In this document: positions 7,820-15,512 of the stretch, in pieces
How the letters are laid out: each line of letters opens with the position of its first letter
Position numbering within the stretch: the first letter of the stretch is position 1
Assembly (NCBI GenBank): GCA_021793405.1
Contig: JAJYSV010000044.1
Coordinates: forward strand, 1 to 34,278
From: Acidobacteriota bacterium
GTDB lineage: Bacteria > Acidobacteriota > Terriglobia > Terriglobales > Acidobacteriaceae
Direction of reading: 5' to 3'
DNA: 34,278 nt
Program-made: the position numbers and the translations under genes
Notes under the pieces: model-generated
Told to the model about the DNA's origin: nothing
The model's database searches: none
Seen by the model: only the letters and a program-made list of their open reading frames with translations

Positions 7820-8968
7820 TCAATGCTGCTCTTGCGTCACAATATGGACATCCACATGGGGTGCTTCACGAAGCAGCCGTTGAATTGCCATGAAGTAGCG
7901 ATAGTTGCCCCAGCCGCGAACCGCCGACCGGCCCAGGATGATCTGGGTGATGCGGTGTTCTCGGACAAATTCCCCCAGAGTGCTCGCAACTGTTCCGCCC
8001 TGCAAACGAAAAATCCGGGCCGAAAGGTTTTCCGCAAAGCGCAGATTGGCGGCCAGATTCCGGCTCTTCTCTTCACTGGCGTCGTCGGGCAAGTCGACAT
8101 GCAAAATATAAAATTCGGCGTCCATGCCTTCGGCCATGCGCGCGCCGCGCGCAATCAGCTGCTGCGAGGCCGGATTCGAACTGACGCACACCGCCACTCG
8201 CTCCTGGACCATCCAATCCTGGCCAAGCTGCTTGCGGCGCAGGTAGGCGTCCAAGTTTTGATCGACAGCATGGGTGACGCGCTTCAGCGCCAGCTCCCGC
8301 AGCGCGAGGAGATTTCCCCGGCGGAAGAAATTGGCGAGAGATCGCTCAATGCGTTCGGCAGGATAAATGTCCCCGCGGCGCATCCGGGTTTGCAATGCTT
8401 CGGGAGTAACGTCGACCAGAACTACTTCGTCCGCCCTGCCCAGCACCCAGTCCGGCACTGTTTCACGTACAGTAATGCCCGTAATGCTCTGCACCGTGGG
8501 AGCCACGCTTTCGACGTGCTGTACGTTCAGCGCGGAAAGGACATCGATGCGGTTCTGCAGCAGCTCCAGCACATCCTCATAGCGCTTTTCGTGCTTGCTT
8601 CCCGGAATGTTTGTGTGTGCCAGCTCATCGATCACCACCACCGAAGGCTTTCTGGCCAGTACGGCTTCCAGGTCGAGCTCTTCAAAAAATGTGCCCTTAT
8701 ATTCCACCCGCCGAGGCGGAACCGCCTCCATCTGGGCGGCCAGCTCAATTACGCGAGGCCGTTGATGCGTCTCAACGAATCCGATCACCACATCTTCACC
8801 GCGTTTACTGCGCCGGATGGCTTCGCTCAGCATGTTGAAGGTTTTGCCGACGCCGGGCGCGTAGCCCAGAAAGACCTTGAAAATCCCCGCCGTCTTTTCC
8901 GGAGCGGCTGTTTCCAGCCATTGCTCAGGCGTCTTTATCGGCTTTACGTTTCCGGCTTGTGGGGTCAT
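7820..8968 (-). CDS. kdpD: KdpD N-terminal sensor half (KdpD domain + USP domain), stand-alone
   Basis: The 382-aa soluble protein equals only the cytoplasmic N-terminal part of KdpD. It has the KdpD ATP-binding domain with Walker A GYAPGVGKT (residues 35-43), ETHQRP and the Walker B-like VVVIDELAHTN, followed by a universal-stress-protein-like domain (about 250-375) ending in a GRSAVRGWGNY nucleotide-binding-like motif and VDVHIVTQEQH. It stops exactly where E. coli KdpD would enter the membrane. The kinase half lies in the neighbouring, oppositely oriented gene at 8996-10462. In E. coli this region binds ATP and, through its USP domain, c-di-AMP or other signals in some species. Here it presumably acts in trans on the kinase half. 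N-only KdpD proteins are also known in cyanobacteria (Anabaena). Confidence 0.93.
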   Translation of the reverse strand: MTPQAGNVKPIKTPEQWLETAAPEKTAGIFKVFLGYAPGVGKTFNMLSEAIRRSKRGEDVVIGFVETHQRPRVIELAAQMEAVPPRRVEYKGTFFEELDLEAVLARKPSVVVIDELAHTNIPGSKHEKRYEDVLELLQNRIDVLSALNVQHVESVAPTVQSITGITVRETVPDWVLGRADEVVLVDVTPEALQTRMRRGDIYPAERIERSLANFFRRGNLLALRELALKRVTHAVDQNLDAYLRRKQLGQDWMVQERVAVCVSSNPASQQLIARGARMAEGMDAEFYILHVDLPDDASEEKSRNLAANLRFAENLSARIFRLQGGTVASTLGEFVREHRITQIILGRSAVRGWGNYRYFMAIQRLLREAPHVDVHIVTQEQH

Positions 8969-8995
8969 GGCTTAAGCGACCTGAGTAGAATTGTA

Positions 8996-10462
8996 ATGGT
9001 GTTGCAGCATAGAACATCTCCGATGACCCGTTACGCGGCGTCCGCGCTCGTTGTCGCCCTGATCGTCTGGGTATATTTTTCCCTGCTGCATGTCAATCAC
9101 ACGACGGTCGCTCTTACTTTATTGTTATACGTCCTATTTATTGCGGGGCGATGGGGACTTTCCAACGCCATCTTCACTTCAATCCTTTCCACCCTGGCCA
9201 TGAATTTTTTCTTTCTGCCCCCGGTTGGAAAATTCACTGTCGCCGATCCTCAGAACTGGGTTTCTCTGGGCGCGTTCCTCATTACCGCAATCCTGTCCAG
9301 CCGGCTTTCCGACCGTGCCCGGGATGAAGCCAAAGAGGCGAAAAGTCAACGAATCGAAATGGAGCGCCTGTACGACTTTAGCAGGCAGTTGCTCGCGACC
9401 GACAATATCCTCGATCTGTTGAACTCCATTCCCAAGATCATTACGGCGACGTTTTTTACGGAGGGTACTGCTCTACTGGTGACTGCCAGAAGCCGCATCT
9501 ACCATTCCGGTAGAAGCAGCGAGCGGATCAGCGATGAGATGCTCCGTGCCGCTTCCCACGAACGCGACATTCAGAGAAATGATGAGACGGGAATAACTCT
9601 GGTCCCGCTCATGATGGGCGTGCGTCCCATTGGCGCGCTGGGGATTTTGGGAAAAAGGCCGTCGAGGCAGAGTTTAGAGGCGTTGGGCAGCATGGTGGCC
9701 ATTGCCGTGGAACGAGCCGGTGCCGTCGAGCAACTGGGGAGAACCGAAGCCGCCCGGGAAAGTGAACAGATTCGCAGCGCGCTGCTGGATTCTGTGACTC
9801 ATGAACTGCGAACCCCTCTCACTTCGATCATGGGGGCCGTCAGCAGCCTGCGCTCACAACTGCAGCTGACAGAGCAGGAGCGAAACGAGCTGCTTTTCAT
9901 CATTGACGAGGAAAGTGGACGCCTGAACCGTTTGATTGAAGAAGCTGTGGAAATGGCGCAGTTGGATGCCCACGAGGTGCAGTTGGACCTGCAACTCCAC
10001 CCGATCAAGGAGCTTGTCGATCTATCGGTTAAGAATGCTCAGGAAGTCGTTGCCGCCCACCCCATCAGCGTGCGTCTAGCGGACGACCTGCAACCTGTCC
10101 TGTTCGACTTGCGCATGATCGAAAAAGTCCTCCATCATCTGCTGGAAAACGCCGCAAAATACTCACCTCCCGGCAGCCCTGTCTGCATCAGCGCGGAACA
10201 GACTACGGACGCGCTTGTCGTCAGCGTGGCCGATCGTGGAGTTGGAATCGGGATGCTGGAAAAAAGCTTTATCTTCGACAAGTTCTACCGCGGTCCAGAA
10301 CAACGCTACCAGGTCCACGGAACCGGTATGGGACTGGCCATCGCCAAAGCCATCGTGGAAGCGCATGGCGGCAAAATCACCGTAACCAGTCAGGTCGGAC
10401 ACGGTTCCGTCTTCTCGTTTGAATTGCCGCTTCAGGCACGGCTGTCGGAACTGCGTGATTGA
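8996..10462 (+). CDS. kdpD: KdpD C-terminal half: membrane histidine kinase (DUF4118-GAF-HisKA-HATPase)
   Basis: The 488-aa product contains four closely spaced membrane spans (about residues 13-31, 37-53, 57-76, 87-103; the DUF4118 module of KdpD), a GAF-like region (about 125-245), a HisKA domain with phosphoacceptor H269 in DSVTHELRTP, and a HATPase with N-box LLENAAKYS, G1 DRGVGIG and G2 GTGMGLAIAK. It lacks the KdpD/USP sensor domain, which is encoded divergently 27 bp away. The two products together add up to about the length of a complete KdpD. ATG 8996 is preferred. ATG 9023 is an alternative and neither has a strong ribosome site. The frame is open far upstream, but that part is antisense to the KdpD N-half gene and not coding. 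Confidence 0.92.
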   Translation: MVLQHRTSPMTRYAASALVVALIVWVYFSLLHVNHTTVALTLLLYVLFIAGRWGLSNAIFTSILSTLAMNFFFLPPVGKFTVADPQNWVSLGAFLITAILSSRLSDRARDEAKEAKSQRIEMERLYDFSRQLLATDNILDLLNSIPKIITATFFTEGTALLVTARSRIYHSGRSSERISDEMLRAASHERDIQRNDETGITLVPLMMGVRPIGALGILGKRPSRQSLEALGSMVAIAVERAGAVEQLGRTEAARESEQIRSALLDSVTHELRTPLTSIMGAVSSLRSQLQLTEQERNELLFIIDEESGRLNRLIEEAVEMAQLDAHEVQLDLQLHPIKELVDLSVKNAQEVVAAHPISVRLADDLQPVLFDLRMIEKVLHHLLENAAKYSPPGSPVCISAEQTTDALVVSVADRGVGIGMLEKSFIFDKFYRGPEQRYQVHGTGMGLAIAKAIVEAHGGKITVTSQVGHGSVFSFELPLQARLSELRD

Positions 10463-10542
10463 CCGGCACACCAGTCCATCGGCGGTTGGCCGAGGAACCA
10501 TGGGACTGTTAGTCTGAAGGCTCGACCGCGGGCTGCCGAAGA

Positions 10543-10556
10543 GGGGAACGTTCCCC
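10543..10556. promoter_or_regulatory. Perfect 14-bp palindrome upstream of the osmC-family gene
   Basis: GGGGAACGTTCCCC is a perfect palindrome without a loop, ending 48 bp before the ATG of the OsmC-family gene. Its size and position fit a dimeric repressor or activator operator. It is preceded by GAA and followed by ATCG, with no T-run, so it is not a terminator for the kinase gene. The regulator is unknown. Confidence 0.5.
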
Positions 10557-10604
10557 ATCGTACCTGCATCCAAATTTTAGGATCACAACCAAGGAGAACT
10601 ACAT

Positions 10605-11030
10605 ATGCAACGCAAAGCAAGCGCAGTCTGGCACGGCACGTTGAAAGAAGGCAAAGGTACCATTTCTACCGAAAGCGGAGTGCTGAAAGATACCGCATAC
10701 TCCTTTCATACGCGGTTTGAAGATGGTAAGGGAACCAACCCGGAAGAGTTGATTGCCGCCGCTCACGCCGGCTGTTTCACCATGGCGCTAAGCGGCCAAC
10801 TGACCAATGCGAAGCTGACACCCGAGTCGCTGGAGACCACTGCGGACGTTACGCTCGAAATGCTCCAGGGGGGTCCGACCGTCACCAAGATCCATCTGAT
10901 CACGCGCGCAAAAGTGCCGGGCGCCAGCAAAGAGGCCTTTGCGACAGCGGCGAATGAGGCAAAGATCAATTGCCCCATCTCGCGCCTGCTAAAAGCAGCC
11001 GAAATCACTCTGGATGCCCAATTAACCTGA
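10605..11030 (+). CDS. osmC: OsmC-family peroxiredoxin-like protein
   Basis: OsmC/Ohr-family proteins are small cytoplasmic dimers that reduce organic or lipid hydroperoxides with two cysteines. This 141-aa protein has both expected Cys contexts: C57 in [12 protein letters not shown] and C123 in INCPISRLL. The N-terminal [16 protein letters not shown] and [12 protein letters not shown] blocks are those of the OsmC (YP_-type OsmC, not Ohr) branch. The ATG has an excellent AAGGAG ribosome site. It follows the KdpD kinase half by 142 bp with a palindrome between, so it probably has its own promoter. Osmotic-stress-linked expression would suit its place beside kdp but is not shown. Confidence 0.93.
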   Translation: MQRKASAVWHGTLKEGKGTISTESGVLKDTAYSFHTRFEDGKGTNPEELIAAAHAGCFTMALSGQLTNAKLTPESLETTADVTLEMLQGGPTVTKIHLITRAKVPGASKEAFATAANEAKINCPISRLLKAAEITLDAQLT

Positions 11031-11058
11031 GTCTGGCCATCGTCCCGCGCCGGTCTTC

Positions 11059-11088
11059 GAGCAACTCTCCGAACACGGGGAGTTGCTC
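11059..11088 (+). terminator. Stem-loop terminator candidate after the osmC-family gene
   Basis: GAGCAACTC (11059-11067) pairs with GAGTTGCTC (11080-11088) around a 12-nt loop, 29 bp after the stop codon. The T-tract is poor (ACATTTCG), so termination may be partial or the hairpin may stabilise the mRNA end. Confidence 0.55.
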
Positions 11089-11154
11089 ACATTTCGTCGC
11101 TGTAGCCGTTCGTGGTCGGAACGGCTGCGTCAGCCCAGTTCTCCCTCTACACCT

Positions 11155-11397
11155 TCAAGCACTGTGTGTGCGGATGAACTCTCGCAATTGTTGATGAATC
11201 TTCAAGGCCTGCTGTGCTCCCCCATCCAGCAGGCCGATCCACTCCTTCACCGGTCCCTCTATCTCTGCTGTGTTCAGCAGATACCCAGCTTGCAGCACAA
11301 TTTCCAGCGCATTGCTCAGGTCATGCATCAGTCGGCGTATCTCCGCGGAAAGTTCCGGGGGAATCCTGGCGGTATTTGTCAGGGAAGAGTTCGTCAT
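11155..11397 (-). CDS. Stand-alone H-box (DHp-like) small protein, 80 aa
   Basis: The 80-aa product contains an RLMHDLSNALEIVLQAGYLL helix (about residues 22-41) that matches the H-box of the HD-x-(S/N)-N type of histidine kinase dimerisation domains (compare HDLNNLLTVI in hybrid kinases). A second helix, LLDGGAQQALKIHQQLREFI, is in the position of the second DHp helix. There is no ATPase domain and no sensor domain. A GAAAGG ribosome site precedes the ATG. It could be a phosphotransfer or decoy dimerisation module, but the histidine may simply be structural. The gene is monocistronic, convergent with the osmC-family gene. Confidence 0.65.
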   Translation of the reverse strand: MTNSSLTNTARIPPELSAEIRRLMHDLSNALEIVLQAGYLLNTAEIEGPVKEWIGLLDGGAQQALKIHQQLREFIRTHSA

Positions 11398-11540
11398 GCC
11401 GCAGCCTTTCTTTATGGCGTCTACTGGATTTCCATGCGCGAATCGCGATCAGGCTCTGAATTAGGGTGAAATCTCAGGATACTCGCGCCCGTCGCGATTG
11501 CAAATCAGCCGGATACTCATTCCCTACTCGGCCCCAAATG

Positions 11541-11568
11541 TTGACAGCATCTGCCGTCTTTGTAAGAG
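11541..11568 (+). promoter_or_regulatory. Candidate promoter of tRNA-Leu(CAG)
   Basis: A consensus -35 TTGACA (11541-11546) is followed after 16 bp by TAAGAG (11563-11568), a modest -10. The tRNA begins about 50 bp further on, which allows a processed leader. Confidence 0.4.
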
Positions 11569-11617
11569 TAAGAACTGCCGCCGCTTTCGCGGTGGCCAGC
11601 TAGCCCCTGGTATCCAG

Positions 11618-11704
11618 GCCGAAGTGGCGGAATTGGCAGACGCGCATGGTTCAGGTCCATGTACTCGCAAGGGTGTGGGGGTTCGAGTCCCTTCTTCGGC
11701 ACCA
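11618..11704 (+). tRNA. tRNA-Leu, anticodon CAG
   Basis: An 87-nt class II tRNA runs from GCCGAAG to CTTCGGC-A-CCA with encoded CCA. The anticodon stem CATGG/CCATG surrounds loop TTCAGGT, giving anticodon CAG for the leucine codon CUG. The T-loop GTTCGAGTC and a long variable arm are present. Its 3' end points away from the kdp block, toward a repeat-bearing stretch with small unknown genes. Confidence 0.95.
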
Positions 11705-11775
11705 AACAAGCGGTAAATTATTGAAAACAAGGCAAATGCTGTAGCGAAAGAGTTTATAATAAGTCGGTCGCGCCG

Positions 11776-11851
11776 CGTTGTATCGTAAAAAATCCCTTAT
11801 ATGCCAAATTTGAGGGATTTTACTTACAACGGCACTTTCGACTTACAACGG
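11776..11851. repeat. Inverted repeat with terminator-like core and two 11-bp direct repeats
   Basis: The core AAAATCCCT (11789-11797) pairs with AGGGATTTT (11813-11821) around a 15-nt loop and can terminate tRNA transcription. The pairing extends outward: CGTTGTA (11776-11782) matches the end of TTACAACG. The outer arm is repeated directly: ACTTACAACGG at 11822-11832 and again at 11841-11851, 19 bp apart. Such nesting could mark the edge of an integrated element or simply be an elaborate terminator. Confidence 0.55.
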
Positions 11852-11912
11852 GCTTTTTCAATGATTTAGATATTCGGGTGATCCCGGTCGGGTTCCTTGC
11901 AGTCAGGTGTCT

Positions 11913-12470
11913 ATGCCGAGGAAAAGAAAAAGGCCATCGAAACCTAAGCATGCAGGTCCGCCACCGATTGAGAGTCCGCCAAGCTCACGATTGAATCTGG
12001 GGAAGTACATCCTAGCCGGGATCGCGGTCCTCGGATTTCTGATTGCCCTACTCACCTTATTACCGCGCATTACCGTCAATGCTTCAGAGCCGGTCGATCC
12101 GACTAACTCCCTGTCGGCTTTATTTACGATTACGAACAGCGGGTTCATTCCTCTACGAAAAGTATCGGCTTCTCTTGGGCTCGGCGAAATACAGCCCGTC
12201 GGGAAACCGCTCGACCCAGATGTGGGATTTGATAATCCAAGCGGACTCGCCCGGACTGCTTGGAGCAATCATTCGCTCGATATGGATGATAGCTACACGA
12301 TCAGTCCATTTGAAATGATCCACGCGTACGGGGACAGACAAGCCGCGATTGAGATAATTATTCAATACAATCCTTGGCTTCTGCCTTGGACCGTCACGAG
12401 ACGATTCCGATTCGAGACACGCAGGCAGAGCAACGGAAGGCTGTATTGGTATTCAATACCGGCGAAATAG
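11913..12470 (+). CDS. Hypothetical single-span membrane protein
   Basis: The 185-aa product starts with a very basic, Pro-rich cytoplasmic segment (PRKRKRPSKPKHAGPPP), followed by one membrane span at about residues 32-51 (YILAGIAVLGFLIALLTLLP) and a roughly 130-residue outer domain ending SNGRLYWYSIPAK. The outer part looks beta-rich (TNSLSALFTITNSGFIPLRKVSASLGL reads like an Ig-like or DUF-type sandwich strand pattern). GTG 11907 in frame just upstream is an alternative start. I do not recognise the family. It is convergent with the next small gene, 28 bp away. Confidence 0.6.
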   Translation: MPRKRKRPSKPKHAGPPPIESPPSSRLNLGKYILAGIAVLGFLIALLTLLPRITVNASEPVDPTNSLSALFTITNSGFIPLRKVSASLGLGEIQPVGKPLDPDVGFDNPSGLARTAWSNHSLDMDDSYTISPFEMIHAYGDRQAAIEIIIQYNPWLLPWTVTRRFRFETRRQSNGRLYWYSIPAK

Positions 12471-12498
12471 AAACTGCCATCTAACGCCCGCCCGATAT

Positions 12499-12669
12499 TT
12501 ACTTCTTCTTCTTAACGAGTGTGCCGGGAATCGCGATATAGGTTGCGATGTCGTCGTTATTCTTGTCTAGGAAGTGAATCGTCTTGGAGTCTGTCGAAAT
12601 GACATAAGCGTCGGCTTGGATTTCAATTTCCTTACCGTCTTTCGGAGGAGTGATCACATAAGTATTCAT
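12499..12669 (-). CDS. Hypothetical small cytosolic protein, 56 aa
   Basis: From ATG 12669 the product is MNTYVITPPKDGKEIEIQAD followed by a strand-rich stretch (AYVISTDSKTIHFLD, ATYIAIPGTLV) and a terminal KKKK. An AAAGGAAA ribosome site lies 10 bp upstream, which favours this start over the ATG at 12690. The alternation of short beta strands suggests a small barrel or a transcript-encoded unit of an island. No family recognised. Confidence 0.55.
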   Translation of the reverse strand: MNTYVITPPKDGKEIEIQADAYVISTDSKTIHFLDKNNDDIATYIAIPGTLVKKKK

Positions 12670-12689
12670 CTGTAGATTTCCTTTCAACA

Positions 12690-13122
12690 AACATTTTGAA
12701 AACCCACTTTAAGTATTTGCTTGGCGCCCCGAAGAATCAAGCACGAATCACCTCGGCAAAACAACAAGGGGCGAGAGACTGTTGCGCCTGTGTCTTCTCT
12801 CGGGGGCTGCTCGTAGGATCGCTCGATCCCGGAAACGCGATTCACTTTAGTAAATGCCCCAATTCGGTCAGCGGGTTCCCGTGGCTGTCGCTGGTCATTA
12901 AGCTGTACGTATGTGATCAGCAAGAAATCGCGATGGTTTGTAGCGAAACTAAAGAGGTTACGCATTTCCGATTCCAACACCCTTGTTGATTGGGTGGTTT
13001 TGAACAGTTCAATTTGGTTGATGACTGCGATCCGGCACATCACCCGACGCTCGCGCACCCGATTACGCGTCTCTCCATTGACCTGGCGCCTAAATTATCC
13101 ACGGTGTTTTTCAGCGTGATAA
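12690..13122. other. 433-bp stretch without recognisable gene
   Basis: A 124-codon frame exists on the minus strand (12684-13058), but it has no ribosome site, no recognisable motif and an overlap with the upstream end of the small gene at 12499-12669. I see no transposase remnant, tRNA fragment or strong hairpin. The stretch separates the tRNA-adjacent patch from the rhamnoside locus. Confidence 0.5.
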
Positions 13123-13986
13123 TCACGAGAGTTTTTTAAGCCAGAGGTTACGGAATGAGACCTTTGAAGGGAAGCCTTCAATCTGTAGCCCAACTAGGCC
13201 TCTCACATTGTTTGAGGATGCAGGATCATCATCGATCAGTACGGCCATCAACTGCCCGTTCAGAATGTGAATAAACGTGCCGCCGCGCACCATAATGTTG
13301 TATTGGTTCCAGTCTCCAGTTTTTACATATTTACCGAGAGCAGTTCGATCCCCAATGTCACCGACCAGCCTCGGCATCTTGCCGGGCAGGGTATTCACCA
13401 CCTGGCCTCGCCATGCGATGATGCCGCGTCCAGTATTCTGCGAATACAGCTGGCCCGTATAGCTGCTGGCAATCTCACTCACGGGGTACCAAAAGTCGGC
13501 CTGTGGACCTATTAGCGTCCATCTTGCTCTTGCGGGTGGAGCGAGGGGCCCGCCGGGACGGCCGCGATATCCTGTCCCGCCGGGTGGTGGCATCCCTGTA
13601 GTACTCCTATACTGCACGCCACTGCCGCCGCCATATTCCACCTTGATCTCCAATTTCAGATCGAAATCTTTCGCCTCCGTGCCGTGGTACACAATGAAGG
13701 TGTTGCCTGCAGGTTTCTCACTGGTCGATATACCTACAATTGCTCCATCTTCGACGCGCCACACATCTGGATTTCCGTCCCAATGCTGCAAGTTCTTTCC
13801 ATCGAAAATTTGCACAAAGCCGGAATGATCCTCGAAATCTATGGGCGCCGGTTGTCGAAAACCGGGTGGCGGAAGCGCGTGCTCTTGTGCGTTGTGCTGC
13901 GCGCTTTGCCCATCCAACTCTGTGGTTCCCGACAGGGCGCCTAAGGCTCCCAAACCGGCCAACTTGTGAAATGTTCTTCTATCCAT
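13123..13986 (-). CDS. DUF1080 / 3-keto-disaccharide hydrolase-like exported protein
   Basis: The 287-aa protein starts with a twin-arginine-type signal (MDRRTFHKLAGLGALGALSG), followed by a jelly-roll DUF1080 domain: GFVQIFDGKNLQHWDGNPDVWRVEDGAIVG, FDLKLEIKVEYGGGSGVQYRS and the closing QIEGFPSKVSFRNLWLKKL. Members of this family include 3-keto-glycoside hydrolases and many exported glycan-binding or glycan-cleaving proteins. The exact substrate cannot be read. A Pro/Gly-rich insert (about residues 132-152) interrupts the fold. A GGAGAT ribosome site precedes the ATG. It lies 145 bp downstream of the amidohydrolase gene, on the same strand, and probably shares its transcript. Confidence 0.85.
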   Translation of the reverse strand: MDRRTFHKLAGLGALGALSGTTELDGQSAQHNAQEHALPPPGFRQPAPIDFEDHSGFVQIFDGKNLQHWDGNPDVWRVEDGAIVGISTSEKPAGNTFIVYHGTEAKDFDLKLEIKVEYGGGSGVQYRSTTGMPPPGGTGYRGRPGGPLAPPARARWTLIGPQADFWYPVSEIASSYTGQLYSQNTGRGIIAWRGQVVNTLPGKMPRLVGDIGDRTALGKYVKTGDWNQYNIMVRGGTFIHILNGQLMAVLIDDDPASSNNVRGLVGLQIEGFPSKVSFRNLWLKKLS

Positions 13987-14131
13987 TTCTTATCTCCGCG
14001 AAATACTCAGGTATGATCGATCGCCTTGCCAGGTAGCGCTGATTTCAAGTCAGCAGAGAAACTGGCTCGATCTATTGTGTGACGTGTCAATCCGCCCAGA
14101 AGCCATGCTCCTGCAAACAAAGAATCGTTCC

Positions 14132-15097
14132 TCACAGAATGGGCTGGTCCGGCAGCCTTCGATGCCACTTGTAGGCCGCGATTGAGTTTTGCCAGAAGAA
14201 TTTTTGACAGACTTTGTGGCCCTTTGGGGCGACATAGCCACGCACAATGGCGAGTGTTTCCGCATAGGTTGCCAAATGATCGCTATTCGGCCAATCACTC
14301 CCATACAGGATGTGGTCTTCTCCGAAGACATCCCAGATGGCATCCAGTCTCTCCTTGTAGAAGGCTGGATCCTTCGGCACTTCTTGACCTACACGTACGG
14401 GAATTTCGGAGAGTTTGATAAAAACGCGAGGATTTTGGCTCAAATGGCGCAACTGCGACCAGTATTCCCTGCGAGCGGGCGCTGCGGTCGGAATCGGGGA
14501 TGAGGGCAGGTGATCGATTACGATCCTAAGGTTAGGAATCCGGTCGGAAACATCGGCGATGGCATGGATCAGGGCAGGATCTGGATTTGCGCTGTCCAAC
14601 TCCAGCCCTAACTCGGCGAGCCTCTTGAGGCCAGCAAGAAAGCCCGGCTTTTTCATATCCAATCCCAAATCTCGGTTCCAGAGGTTGCCGTACCGAATCC
14701 CTAAGAACAGGGGATTGGTATGTAACCGATCAAGTTCCCGTAGATAAGATGGTGATCCCGGGACGAGGTCACCGACCATGCCGACCATGATGGGATGATC
14801 AGCCAAAACACGCAGTACCCAATCATTGTCTGTGGCTAAAGGGCTGGCTTCAATGGCGATGGCACCGACGACGCCGAGAGGCTCTGCGATTTTTGCATAG
14901 CGGCCCGGTAGCGCGGGCTTGTAGATGGCGATATCGCTTTTCTCCGGCCAGGGCACGCCGCCCGGGCGGGCGGTATTGAATAGATGAACATGCGAATCGA
15001 TGATTGGGATCGACGAGGGAAGCGCCGACACCATGGGACTAGTAGCGCAAGCTACTCCTGCCGATGCCGCGAGTTTTAGAATGTCTCGCCGTCGCAT
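14132..15097 (-). CDS. Amidohydrolase_2 family protein, lactonase-like, Tat-type signal
   Basis: The 321-aa TIM-barrel metal-dependent hydrolase carries the HxH metal motif in PIIDSHVHLF (about residues 30-39), a second His in IVIDHLPSS, and the C-terminal Asp in ILYGSDWPNSD. This architecture is that of COG3618 (L-fucono-/L-rhamnono-lactonases and 4-sulfomuconolactonase-like enzymes). Given rhamnosidase neighbours, an L-rhamnono-lactone hydrolase is the most attractive hypothesis, but the sequence alone does not prove it. The N-terminus MRRRDILKLAASAGVACA is a twin-arginine signal, so the enzyme probably acts in the periplasm, which is unusual for a lactonase of an intracellular pathway. A strong GGAGG ribosome site precedes the ATG. 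It is transcribed divergently from the GH106 gene. Confidence 0.85.
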   Translation of the reverse strand: MRRRDILKLAASAGVACATSPMVSALPSSIPIIDSHVHLFNTARPGGVPWPEKSDIAIYKPALPGRYAKIAEPLGVVGAIAIEASPLATDNDWVLRVLADHPIMVGMVGDLVPGSPSYLRELDRLHTNPLFLGIRYGNLWNRDLGLDMKKPGFLAGLKRLAELGLELDSANPDPALIHAIADVSDRIPNLRIVIDHLPSSPIPTAAPARREYWSQLRHLSQNPRVFIKLSEIPVRVGQEVPKDPAFYKERLDAIWDVFGEDHILYGSDWPNSDHLATYAETLAIVRGYVAPKGHKVCQKFFWQNSIAAYKWHRRLPDQPIL

Positions 15098-15512
15098 GAA
15101 ACCTCCGTGCGCTCAAAATTAGTTACTCGCTATTGGTTGAGTTAGCTGGGATGGAATGGACCAAGGCGTTCCTCTATTCGTTTTGGCCGAAAGTATTGTC
15201 TAGAGAACAAAACGGAAACAGCATCATTTCCAAAAGAAAAACTGTTTCGATACCGCAGCAAGCGTACCCAACGGCTAAATCTCCTGTCAAGCTGGCTGTT
15301 GTGAGGATCCGAGCCGCACGGATTGTTGTTGGTTTACAGGCGAAGGGCGTCAATCTCCAAATATTATCTAATGATACATTTGCTCTATTGACGATGAATG
15401 TGATATCAGAGTGTGTATTTGCGGAGTCGGCAAATCCGGTTGTCTACCGCTGGCCGCATACTTTCACTCGAAGACACTACAGAACAAAGACAAGTTGAAA
15501 GGATTTATTCCA
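15098..15512. promoter_or_regulatory. 415-bp divergent intergenic region of the rhamnoside locus
   Basis: It must hold the promoters for the minus-strand amidohydrolase pair and the plus-strand GH106-MFS pair. GAAACAG (15215-15221) and CTGTTTC (15242-15248) form a 7-bp inverted repeat with 20 bp between and are candidate operator halves. A TTGACG at 15388-15393 could be a -35 element for the GH106 gene, but the -10 is unclear. A 121-codon frame here has no gene-like features. Confidence 0.4.

Noticed and set aside
7463-8995. Long plus-strand extension of the KdpD kinase frame (about 500 codons upstream of the chosen start)
   Set aside because: It is antisense to the KdpD N-half and kdpE genes and shows no family features; coding similarity begins at the first membrane span after 8996.
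12684-13058. 124-codon minus-strand frame
   Set aside because: No ribosome site, no recognisable motif, and it overlaps the leader of the better supported 56-aa gene.
15133-15498. 121-codon plus-strand frame in the divergent promoter region
   Set aside because: No domain, no ribosome site, and it lies in a region that must carry promoters in both directions.
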